This document shows positions 6,921-13,663 of a DNA stretch of 27,570 nt, piece by piece. The translations under genes were made by a program, and so were the position numbers. Numbering within the stretch: position 1 is the first letter of the stretch; every line of letters starts with the position of its first letter. Origin of the DNA: Flavobacteriaceae bacterium (GTDB lineage Bacteria; Bacteroidota; Bacteroidia; Flavobacteriales; Flavobacteriaceae). The stretch covers positions 1-27,570 of the forward strand of contig JAMPYA010000007.1 of assembly GCA_023700885.1 (NCBI GenBank), in the 5' to 3' direction. The notes under the pieces were generated by a model. That model was not told the origin of the DNA, ran no database searches, and saw nothing but the letters and a program-made list of their open reading frames with translations.

Positions 6921-7935
6921 AAAAGGAGTTCTTTTAGTTAATTTAGGGTCACCAGATAGCCCAACTAAAAAAGATGTAAAAAAATACTTAGGAGAATTTT
7001 TAATGGATGAAAGGGTAATAGATATTCCCTATTTATCGCGTTTACTCCTAGTAAAAGGTATTATTCTTAACACGCGACCTAAAAAATCTGCAGCAGCTTA
7101 TCAAAAAGTATGGTGGGATGAAGGTTCTCCATTAATCGTTTTATCAAATAGATTAAAAGATAAAATAGTTCCCAAAACTGATATTCCGGTAGCTTTAGCT
7201 ATGAGATACGGGAATCCAAGCATTCATTTCGGACTTTCAGAATTAGTAAAACAAGGAGTTACAGAGGTTCTTATATTACCTTTATATCCTCAATTTGCAA
7301 TGGCTACTACAGAAACTATTTTAGTTAAAGCAGAAGAAATCAGAAAAAAACATTTTCCACAAGTAAAAATAGAAGATATACCGGCTTTTTATAACAAACC
7401 AGAATACATTAAGGTTTTAGGAGATAGTTTAATTGAAGGTTTAAATGGGTTTGAATATGATCATTTAATTTTTTCATATCACGGCGTTCCTGAACGTCAT
7501 ATAATGAAATCTGATATCACCAAATCGCATTGTAAAATTGATGGCCAATGTTGCAAAAATCAATCAGCTGCACATCAGTTTTGTTATAGACATCAATGTT
7601 ATGAAACAACTAGATTAACAGCAGAATATCTTCAATTAAAAGAAGGAACTTTTACTACTACATTTCAATCACGCTTAGGAAAAGATCCTTGGATACAGCC
7701 ATATACTGATGAAACAATAGATAATTACGCTAAAAAAGGAATTAAGAAATTAGCCATTATAACTCCGGCTTTTGTTTCTGATTGCCTAGAAACTATCGAA
7801 GAAATTGGCATGGAAGCAAAAGAATCATTTATAGAACACGGTGGAGAATCTTTTCATAGAATTGATTGTTTAAACGATAATGATGCTTGGGCAAATGTAA
7901 TTGTAGGATGGATTAACCATTGGAAAATATCCTAA
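6913..7935 (+). CDS. hemH: Ferrochelatase (TTG start)
   Basis: The enzyme inserts Fe2+ into a porphyrin ring. The product is 340 residues, beginning SKKGVLLVNLGSPDSP, the classical ferrochelatase N-terminus. No ATG or GTG lies before this motif in frame, so translation must begin at the TTG at 6913, inside the last codons of the AraC-type gene (8-bp overlap). The metal-site residues H190 (SYHGVPERH) and E293 (CLETIEE) are present. A cysteine-rich stretch (C207, C213, C214, C224, C229) follows the histidine motif. It resembles the internal insert of ferrochelatases that carry a [2Fe-2S] cluster, though cluster binding is only inferred. Confidence 0.96.
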   Translation: MSKKGVLLVNLGSPDSPTKKDVKKYLGEFLMDERVIDIPYLSRLLLVKGIILNTRPKKSAAAYQKVWWDEGSPLIVLSNRLKDKIVPKTDIPVALAMRYGNPSIHFGLSELVKQGVTEVLILPLYPQFAMATTETILVKAEEIRKKHFPQVKIEDIPAFYNKPEYIKVLGDSLIEGLNGFEYDHLIFSYHGVPERHIMKSDITKSHCKIDGQCCKNQSAAHQFCYRHQCYETTRLTAEYLQLKEGTFTTTFQSRLGKDPWIQPYTDETIDNYAKKGIKKLAIITPAFVSDCLETIEEIGMEAKESFIEHGGESFHRIDCLNDNDAWANVIVGWINHWKIS

Positions 7936-7957
7936 TTTTTGATAATAATTAAAACTC

Positions 7958-8005
7958 AAAAAACACTTTTTCTAATTCAAATTTGAATGGCTTAAGTGTT
8001 TTTTT
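7958..8005 (+). terminator. Terminator downstream of hemH
   Basis: An 11-bp stem AAAAAACACTT / AAGTGTTTTTT is followed by a T run. The loop contains a second palindrome, ATTCAAATTTGAAT (7975-7988), giving a nested hairpin. It lies 22 bp past the hemH stop and separates the AraC-hemH unit from the ior operon. Confidence 0.75.
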
Positions 8006-8010
8006 ATACC

Positions 8011-8018
8011 TAAATTTG
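8011..8018 (+). promoter_or_regulatory. -7 promoter box of the ior operon
   Basis: TAAATTTG matches TAnnTTTG exactly and lies 34 bp upstream of the iorA ATG. The nearest TTTG (7982-7985) is 25 bp upstream, slightly further than usual. It follows the hemH terminator directly, as expected for a new transcription unit. Confidence 0.6.
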
Positions 8019-8052
8019 CACATAATTTGAAACCTATTTTATACTTTACATA

Positions 8053-9660
8053 ATGAGAACTCTTTTTTTAGGAAATGAAGCCCTCGCTCAAGGAGCTATA
8101 GACGCAGGATTATCGGGTGTTTACGCTTACCCAGGAACACCTTCAACAGAAATAACAGAATACATTCAAAAATCAAAATTAGCCAAAGAACTTAATATTC
8201 ATTCCATTTGGTCTGTAAACGAAAAAACAGCCATGGAAGCAGCTCTAGGAATGTCATATGCAGGCAAAAGAACTTTAACAGTCATGAAACATGTTGGTTT
8301 AAATGTAGCAGCAGATGTTTTTATGAACATGTCTATATCTGGTGTTAATGGTGGATTGGTAGTAGTAGTTGCAGATGATCCATCAATGCATTCTTCTCAA
8401 AATGAACAAGATTCCAGATTCTACGGAAAATTTGCCATGATTCCGATATTAGAGCCTTCCAATCAACAAGAAATGTATGACTTAACGCGTTATGCATTTG
8501 ATTTATCTGAAGAATTAAAATTACCCATTTTATTAAGAACAGTAACGCGACTGTCGCACTCAAGATCATTTGTAAACACTCGAGATAGAATCGCTCAAAA
8601 CGATTTAAATCTGCCAGAAGACGCCTCTAGATTTGCTTTAATACCAAGTTACGCAAGAGGTTTATATCAAAAATTATTAGACATTCAGCCTAAAATTGAA
8701 GCAATTGCTGAAAATTCATCAAACAACACTTTAACAATTGGAAAAGATAAATCTTTGGGAATTATTGCATGCGGATTGGGATATAATTATCTGATGGAAA
8801 ATTTTGAAGACACATGTCCATATTCTGTTTTAAAAGTAACTCAATATCCATTACCTAGACAAAAAGTAAAAGAACTTTTCAAAACTTGTGATAAGATTTT
8901 AGTGCTAGAAGAAGGATATCCGCTTGTAGAGGAAATGATTGGAGATTACTTTCAAGAAAACCCAAAAGTAATTGGAAGATTAACGGGTGCTGTTAACAGA
9001 ACAGGAGAATTAAACCCAAATATTGTAGCAAAATCATTAGGAATTAAAGAAAACACGCCAAAAGAAATTCCAACAATTGTAGAAAACAGACCTCCACAAT
9101 TATGCGTTGGTTGCGGACATGGCGATGTTTTTAACGCTTTAAGAACTTTAATTCCAGAAATTGGAGATAAACAAGTTTTTGCCGATATAGGATGTTATAC
9201 TTTGGGTGTTTTACCTCCACATAACATTATCAATACCGCAATAGATATGGGCGCCTCTATCACAATGGCAAAAGGAGCAGCCGATGCTGGTGTTTTTCCA
9301 GCTATAGCAATTATAGGTGATTCTACTTTTACACACTCAGGTATGACTGGTTTATTAGATGCTGTTTATGAAAAATCTCCTATTACCGTTATTATTTCTG
9401 ATAATTCTGCTTCAGCAATGACAGGAGCGCAAGATTCAGCTGCTTTGGGAAGATTAAAAGATATATGTTTAGGAATTGGTGTTGAGCCAGAACATTTAAA
9501 AGTTATTGTTCCGTTAAGTAAAAATCATGATGACAACGTATCGCTTTTACGTGATGAAATGAATTACAAAGGCGTTTCTGTTATAATAGCACAACGCGCT
9601 TGTGTACAATTACCTAAAGAAAGAAAAGATTTTATCAAACAATTTAATACATTGAGTTAG
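8053..9660 (+). CDS. iorA: Indolepyruvate:ferredoxin oxidoreductase, alpha subunit, without the C-terminal ferredoxin domain
   Basis: This thiamine-diphosphate enzyme decarboxylates aryl-pyruvates to aryl-acetyl-CoA. The N-terminal pyrimidine-binding part has GNEALAQGAIDAG, YPGTPSTEI and VNEKTAMEAALG with the conserved glutamate E57. The C-terminal part has LCVGCGHGD (351-357) and the TPP/Mg motif GDSTFTHSG (422-430) with D450-NSAS. C351, C354, C381 and C518 are spaced like the ligands of the proximal [4Fe-4S] cluster in 2-oxoacid oxidoreductases. The product is 535 residues and ends just after C518. Archaeal IorA continues for about 100 residues with two ferredoxin-type [4Fe-4S] motifs, which are absent here. 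iorB follows after 157 bp of repeat-rich sequence. Confidence 0.9.
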   Translation: MRTLFLGNEALAQGAIDAGLSGVYAYPGTPSTEITEYIQKSKLAKELNIHSIWSVNEKTAMEAALGMSYAGKRTLTVMKHVGLNVAADVFMNMSISGVNGGLVVVVADDPSMHSSQNEQDSRFYGKFAMIPILEPSNQQEMYDLTRYAFDLSEELKLPILLRTVTRLSHSRSFVNTRDRIAQNDLNLPEDASRFALIPSYARGLYQKLLDIQPKIEAIAENSSNNTLTIGKDKSLGIIACGLGYNYLMENFEDTCPYSVLKVTQYPLPRQKVKELFKTCDKILVLEEGYPLVEEMIGDYFQENPKVIGRLTGAVNRTGELNPNIVAKSLGIKENTPKEIPTIVENRPPQLCVGCGHGDVFNALRTLIPEIGDKQVFADIGCYTLGVLPPHNIINTAIDMGASITMAKGAADAGVFPAIAIIGDSTFTHSGMTGLLDAVYEKSPITVIISDNSASAMTGAQDSAALGRLKDICLGIGVEPEHLKVIVPLSKNHDDNVSLLRDEMNYKGVSVIIAQRACVQLPKERKDFIKQFNTLS

Positions 9661-9693
9661 GCAAAAAGCAATAAGCTGTAAGCTTTATGCATA
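9659..9693 (+). repeat. Heptamer repeat array D, starting at the iorA stop codon
   Basis: Units AGGCAAA, AAGCAAT, AAGCTGT, AAGCTTT and ATGCATA keep GC exactly every 7 bp. The first unit begins inside the TAG stop of iorA (9658-9660). Same family as arrays A, B, C, E and F. Confidence 0.75.
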
Positions 9694-9773
9694 AGTAAAT
9701 TAATAATGAATAATTGAAAATGAAAATAAAAAATTTAGGTTGAAAACAAAAATAATTATTTCCAAAAAAATAA

Positions 9774-9805
9774 TCTTTTAGTCTTTTAATCTTTTAATCT
9801 TTCAA
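9774..9805 (+). repeat. Octamer tandem repeat upstream of iorB
   Basis: Four consecutive 8-bp units, TCTTTTAG, TCTTTTAA, TCTTTTAA and TCTTTCAA, end 12 bp before the iorB ATG. The unit and period differ from the heptamer family. A two-unit relative (TCTTACAA twice) lies upstream of the dehydrogenase gene. Confidence 0.85.
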
Positions 9806-9817
9806 TAAAAAATACCC

Positions 9818-10402
9818 ATGAAAACAAATATCATTATTGCAGGAGTTGGCGGACAAGGAATTTTGACCATTTCAACCATATTAGATATGGCTGCATTTAA
9901 TAATAATTTATATATCAAACAATCCGAAGTTCACGGTATGAGCCAACGTGGAGGAGCTGTTCAATCACACGTACGTATTTCTGATAAAGAGGTTTTTTCT
10001 GATTTAATTCCGCTTGGAAAGGCAGATATGATTATTTCAGTTGAACCTATGGAATTACTTAGATATTTACCTTATTTAAAAGAAGACGGATGGTTAATTA
10101 CTGATGCTGAACCTTTTGTAAACATTCCTAATTATCCTGAAATGGAAGAGTTATTTGACAAGATTAAAACCTATCCTAATCATATCATTATCAATGCTAC
10201 AGAGGAAGCTAAAAAAATTGGAACTTCAAAAGCAGCAAATGTAGTAATGTTAGGAGCTGCTTCTAACTTACTTCCAATTGATGAAACAGGCTTATTAAAA
10301 GCTATTACTGATTTATTTAATCGCAAAGGTGAACGTGTTGTAAATATCAATATTGAAGCTTTTAGAAAAGGAAAAGAACTGGCTTTAGCAGTCATTAACT
10401 AA
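9818..10402 (+). CDS. iorB: Indolepyruvate:ferredoxin oxidoreductase, beta subunit
   Basis: The product is 194 residues, typical for the gamma-type (IorB) subunit that completes the 2-oxoacid oxidoreductase. It opens with IIIAGVGGQGILTIS, the glycine-rich motif of the family, and contains SEVHGMSQRGGAVQSHVRI (about 37-55), which binds CoA/substrate in relatives. It lies 8 bp upstream of the acyl-CoA synthetase gene and in the same direction as iorA. No cysteine-rich ferredoxin motif is present, so the domain missing from IorA has not moved here. Confidence 0.93.
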   Translation: MKTNIIIAGVGGQGILTISTILDMAAFNNNLYIKQSEVHGMSQRGGAVQSHVRISDKEVFSDLIPLGKADMIISVEPMELLRYLPYLKEDGWLITDAEPFVNIPNYPEMEELFDKIKTYPNHIIINATEEAKKIGTSKAANVVMLGAASNLLPIDETGLLKAITDLFNRKGERVVNINIEAFRKGKELALAVIN

Positions 10403-10410
10403 TTAATTAT

Positions 10411-12471
10411 ATGCTTCATCAAAAATTTATTAATCCGGAAAGTATTGTTGTAGTTGGCGGATCTGACAATATTCAAAGTCCGGGTGGTCGTGTTCTAAAA
10501 AACTTAATCGACCATAATTATCAAGGAAAACTCTTGGTTGTAAATCCAAAACAAGAAATTGTTCAGGGAATTAAAAGTTATACCGATGCTACTCTTTTAC
10601 CAAATGTTGATGTTGCAATAATTGCCATTGCAGCCAAATTTTGTGTTGAAACAGTTCGTGTTTTAACTCAAGAAAAAAACACCAAAGGATTTATTATATT
10701 TTCTGCCGGATTTAGTGAAAAGGATGAAGAAGGAGCACAATTAGAACATGAAATTGTTCAATTAATAAATAAAGCTGGAGGTACTTTGTTAGGCCCGAAT
10801 AATATCGGAATTATCAATCAACATTATACGGGAGTTTTTACAACGCCAATTCCAAAATTGGATTCAAAAGGTGTCGATTTAATCTCTGGTTCTGGTGCTA
10901 CTGCTGTGTTTATTATTGAAGCTGCTATGGCTTCTGGATTAACTTTTTCAAGTATTTATTCTGTTGGAAACAGCGCACAAATTGGAGTTGAAGAAGTAAT
11001 CGAGCATATGGATAAAACTTTTAATCCGTCTATCGATTCAAAAATAAAATTACTTTATATAGAAAGTATTAACAATCCGCAAAAATTATTGAAACATGCC
11101 TCTTCTCTCATTCAAAAAGGATGTAAAATTGCTGCCATTAAAGCTGGCAGTTCTGATGCAGGAAGTAGAGCTGCATCCTCACATACAGGCGCTTTAGCCA
11201 ATTCTGATGTTGCCGTTGATGCTTTATTTAGAAAAGCAGGAATTGTTCGTTGCTATGGTAGAATGGAACTTATAAATGTTGCGTCTGTTTTTATGCATCC
11301 AGAACTGAAAGGGAAAAAAATCGCTATAATTACACATGCTGGCGGTCCTGCAGTAATGTTAACCGATGCTTTGTCTAAAAATGGGTTAGAAGTTCCATCT
11401 ATTGAGGGAGAAAAAGCAGAAGATTTGTTGACTAAATTATTCCCTGGATCTTCTATTACAAATCCGATTGATTTTTTAGCCACAGGAACGGCAGAACAAT
11501 TAGGTCATATTATCGATGCTTGTGAAAATGATTTTGAAGATATTGATGCCATGGCAGTCATATTTGGAAGTCCCGGATTATTCAAGGTTTTTGAAGTATA
11601 TGATTTATTACATCAAAAAATGTTATCGTGTAAAAAACCTATTTTTCCAATTTTACCATCGGTAGTAAATGTAAAAGAAGAAATTGATTATTTCCTTACT
11701 AAAGGACGTATTAATTTTCCTGATGAAGTTCAATTTGGAAAAGCATTAGCGAAAGTGTTTTTTACACCTAAACCAAATTTTGAAGATGTTGGATTAGAAA
11801 AAATTGATGTTGAGAAAATTAGAAAAATAATTGATAATGCTAATAACGGCTATTTGCATCCAGATAAAGTTCAGCAAATTTTAAAAGCTGCCAATATTCC
11901 GGTGGTTCAAGAAAAAACAGTGTATGCTATTGCTGATGCCATAAAAGAAGGTGAAAATCTAAAATATCCTTTAGTAATGAAGGTAGTTGGACCAGTCCAT
12001 AAATCGGATGTTGGTGGAGTTGTTTTAAATATTACTAGTGAAGTTGCTTTAGCTGAAGCTTTTGAATCTTTAATGTTGATAAAAGACGCTGAAGGAGTTT
12101 TGATTCAGCAAATGAAAAAAGGTATGGAACTTTTTATTGGAGCCAAACGTGAAAGCGGTTTTGGCCATATGGTTTTATGTGGTATGGGTGGTGTATTTAT
12201 AGAAGTTTTGAAAGATACTTCTGTTAGATTAGCACCTATTTCTGAAAAAGAATCCAAAGAAATGGTACATAATTTAAAAGCTTTTCCAATTTTAAAAGGA
12301 ATCAGAAATCAGCAAGGAATTGATATTAATGCATTTGCTCAATACATAAGAAACATTAGTACTTTGGTTACAATGGCTCCAGAAATTGCTGAACTAGATT
12401 TAAATCCACTTTTAGGAAATTCTAAAGAAATTATTGCAGTTGATGCACGTATTTTAATAGAAAAATATTAA
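10411..12471 (+). CDS. ADP-forming acetyl/aryl-acetyl-CoA synthetase, fused alpha-beta chain
   Basis: The enzyme converts acyl-CoA, ADP and phosphate into acid, CoA and ATP. The 686-residue product fuses both subunits. The order is a CoA-binding Rossmann domain (about 6-130, SIVVVGGSDN), a succinyl-CoA-ligase-like domain with E218 (YIESI) and the phosphohistidine H258 in SSHTGALA, then from about residue 475 an ATP-grasp domain with H530 in GPVHKSDVGGVV. H258 and H530 correspond to the two phospho-relay histidines of the family. Only 8 bp separate it from iorB, so it most likely uses the aryl-acetyl-CoA made by IorAB. This would form ATP by substrate-level phosphorylation, as in archaeal aromatic amino acid fermentation. 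Confidence 0.93.
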   Translation: MLHQKFINPESIVVVGGSDNIQSPGGRVLKNLIDHNYQGKLLVVNPKQEIVQGIKSYTDATLLPNVDVAIIAIAAKFCVETVRVLTQEKNTKGFIIFSAGFSEKDEEGAQLEHEIVQLINKAGGTLLGPNNIGIINQHYTGVFTTPIPKLDSKGVDLISGSGATAVFIIEAAMASGLTFSSIYSVGNSAQIGVEEVIEHMDKTFNPSIDSKIKLLYIESINNPQKLLKHASSLIQKGCKIAAIKAGSSDAGSRAASSHTGALANSDVAVDALFRKAGIVRCYGRMELINVASVFMHPELKGKKIAIITHAGGPAVMLTDALSKNGLEVPSIEGEKAEDLLTKLFPGSSITNPIDFLATGTAEQLGHIIDACENDFEDIDAMAVIFGSPGLFKVFEVYDLLHQKMLSCKKPIFPILPSVVNVKEEIDYFLTKGRINFPDEVQFGKALAKVFFTPKPNFEDVGLEKIDVEKIRKIIDNANNGYLHPDKVQQILKAANIPVVQEKTVYAIADAIKEGENLKYPLVMKVVGPVHKSDVGGVVLNITSEVALAEAFESLMLIKDAEGVLIQQMKKGMELFIGAKRESGFGHMVLCGMGGVFIEVLKDTSVRLAPISEKESKEMVHNLKAFPILKGIRNQQGIDINAFAQYIRNISTLVTMAPEIAELDLNPLLGNSKEIIAVDARILIEKY

Positions 12472-12638
12472 TCAGATGAAAGAATATAGATGAAAGATAA
12501 AAGACCTATTGTAATGAAAGTCAGATGTTAACAACATTTTCTTTTCTCTATACATTATTGTAGATTTAAAAAAATTACAATTTTTCTACGATTCCTTTAC
12601 CTATTGGGCAATTATTTCCAATAACATAATCAACTTTT

Positions 12639-12667
12639 AAAGGCTTAATTTTATATATTAAGCCTTT
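12639..12667. terminator. Terminator-like hairpin between convergent genes
   Basis: AAAGGCTTAA and TTAAGCCTTT form a perfect 10-bp stem around a 9-nt loop, with A- and T-rich flanks on both sides. It lies 168 bp after the acyl-CoA synthetase gene and could end plus-strand transcription. Confidence 0.6.
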
Positions 12668-12684
12668 ATTTATTAGGTAAAGAC

Positions 12685-12795
12685 ATGAAGAAAAAAATGC
12701 GTAAAAATCATACTGATTATATATCAAAAAGTGTCTTTGGCAACAACAATATTTGCATAGAGCATCTAAATATATGCACTTTAAGCCAAATTTAA
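12685..12795 (+). CDS. Possible short protein (36 codons), unrecognised
   Basis: The frame runs MKKKMRKNHTDYISKSVFG...LSQI and ends in TAA. A purine-rich AGGTAAAG lies just upstream of the ATG. I recognise no family, and the length gives little statistical support. It begins 17 bp after the hairpin at 12639-12667. It may be a small gene, the remnant of a larger one, or chance. Confidence 0.2.
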   Translation: MKKKMRKNHTDYISKSVFGNNNICIEHLNICTLSQI

Positions 12796-12971
12796 ATCTT
12801 AATTGTTTGCTTTTGAAAACCAAGATTTATCTTAATTTTTACTAAAATAACATTTAGAAAATTAATTTTAACCACATTACAACAAGCATCGCTTAAATAG
12901 TTATTACTAAAATAACCGCTGTATGAACTGATTTTATATCTTTTTTGAACATTTGAAAACAAAAATTATTT

Positions 12972-13589
12972 TCAAATTTTAAGAGAGTTTTCAAATGGTA
13001 TTCGATTTAAAATACTTCTTCCAAGAGTAATTTCGTCGGTGTATTCTAACTCATTTCCAACAGAAATACCTCTGGCAATAGTAGATATTTTAACTTGTGT
13101 TTCTTGTAATTGTTTATATATATAGAAATTTGTAGTATCGCCTTCAATAGTAGAACTTAAAGCTAAAATAATTTCTGAAACCTTACTATTTTTAACTTTA
13201 TCAACCAAATTTTGAATATTTAAATTATGTGGTCCAATTCCATCCATTGGTGAAATTTTTCCTCCCAACACATGATATAATCCTCTAAATTGAGTAGTGT
13301 TTTCAATAGCCATCACATCTCTAACATCTTCTACAACACAAATAATTGCTTCATTTCTATTGTGATTGGCGCAAATTTCACAAATATCGACATCAGATAA
13401 ATTATGACATTTTTTACAATATTTTATTTCGTCTACTAATTTATTTAATGCTTTAGACAAGTTTTTTGTTCTCTCTTTAGGCTGCTTTAAAAGATGAAGC
13501 ACCAAACGCAAAGCTGTTCTTTTACCAATACCAGGTAAATGGGAAATCTCATTAACAGCATCTTCTAATATTTTGGATGAAAAATTCAT
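12972..13589 (-). CDS. recR: Recombination mediator protein RecR
   Basis: RecR loads RecA with RecO/RecF at gapped DNA. Starting at the ATG at 13589 (MNFSSKILEDAV), the product is 205 residues. It has the helix-hairpin-helix HLPGIGKRTALRLVLHLL (17-34), the C4 zinc finger C58-x2-C61-x8-C70-x2-C73, and a Toprim domain beginning ICVVEDVRD (83-91). An ATG five codons upstream (13604) is less likely, because a -7 promoter box (13594-13601) overlaps it. The gene is divergent from the symporter gene. Confidence 0.95.
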   Translation of the reverse strand: MNFSSKILEDAVNEISHLPGIGKRTALRLVLHLLKQPKERTKNLSKALNKLVDEIKYCKKCHNLSDVDICEICANHNRNEAIICVVEDVRDVMAIENTTQFRGLYHVLGGKISPMDGIGPHNLNIQNLVDKVKNSKVSEIILALSSTIEGDTTNFYIYKQLQETQVKISTIARGISVGNELEYTDEITLGRSILNRIPFENSLKI

Positions 13590-13593
13590 ACGA

Positions 13594-13601
13594 CAAAAGT
13601 A
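13594..13601 (-). promoter_or_regulatory. -7 promoter box of recR
   Basis: The minus strand reads TACTTTTG, an exact TAnnTTTG match, with a TTG 21 bp upstream. The box ends only 4 bp before the likely recR ATG at 13589, so the transcript would start at or near the start codon. Confidence 0.55.
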
Positions 13602-13663
13602 CATAATCAGTACAAAACATTACAATATTTTTAGTTTCTTTGTCAACATCACATTTTAAAATT

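Larger units (their letters stand above)
12472..12971. other. 500-bp stretch without a convincing gene, between convergent acyl-CoA synthetase and recR
   Basis: The stretch holds a 10-bp direct repeat AGATGAAAGA (around 12476 and 12490), a strong terminator-like hairpin (12639-12667), and a 12-bp repeat TACTAAAATAAC seen twice (around 12840 and 12906). A possible short plus-strand frame of 36 codons starts at 12685. An 82-codon minus-strand frame (12575-12823) has no recognisable features and an amino-acid composition (many Cys, Tyr, Leu) unlike its neighbours. The region looks like degraded sequence or an unrecognised RNA or small gene. Confidence 0.5.

Noticed and set aside
8345..8569. Minus-strand open frame of 74 codons
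   Set aside because: Antisense to iorA within a strongly conserved coding region.
10180..11483. Minus-strand open frames at 10180-10395 and 11253-11483
   Set aside because: Antisense to iorB and the acyl-CoA synthetase gene; composition reflects the complementary codons.
12575..12823. Minus-strand open frame of 82 codons
   Set aside because: It includes the palindromic terminator-like hairpin, has an odd Cys/Tyr-rich composition and shows no family feature. Not supported as a gene, though the surrounding gap remains unexplained.
12953..12976. Hairpin TTTGAAAA / TTTTCAAA at the recR 3' end as a terminator
   Set aside because: The stem contains only one G-C pair per arm and no T run follows on the minus strand.
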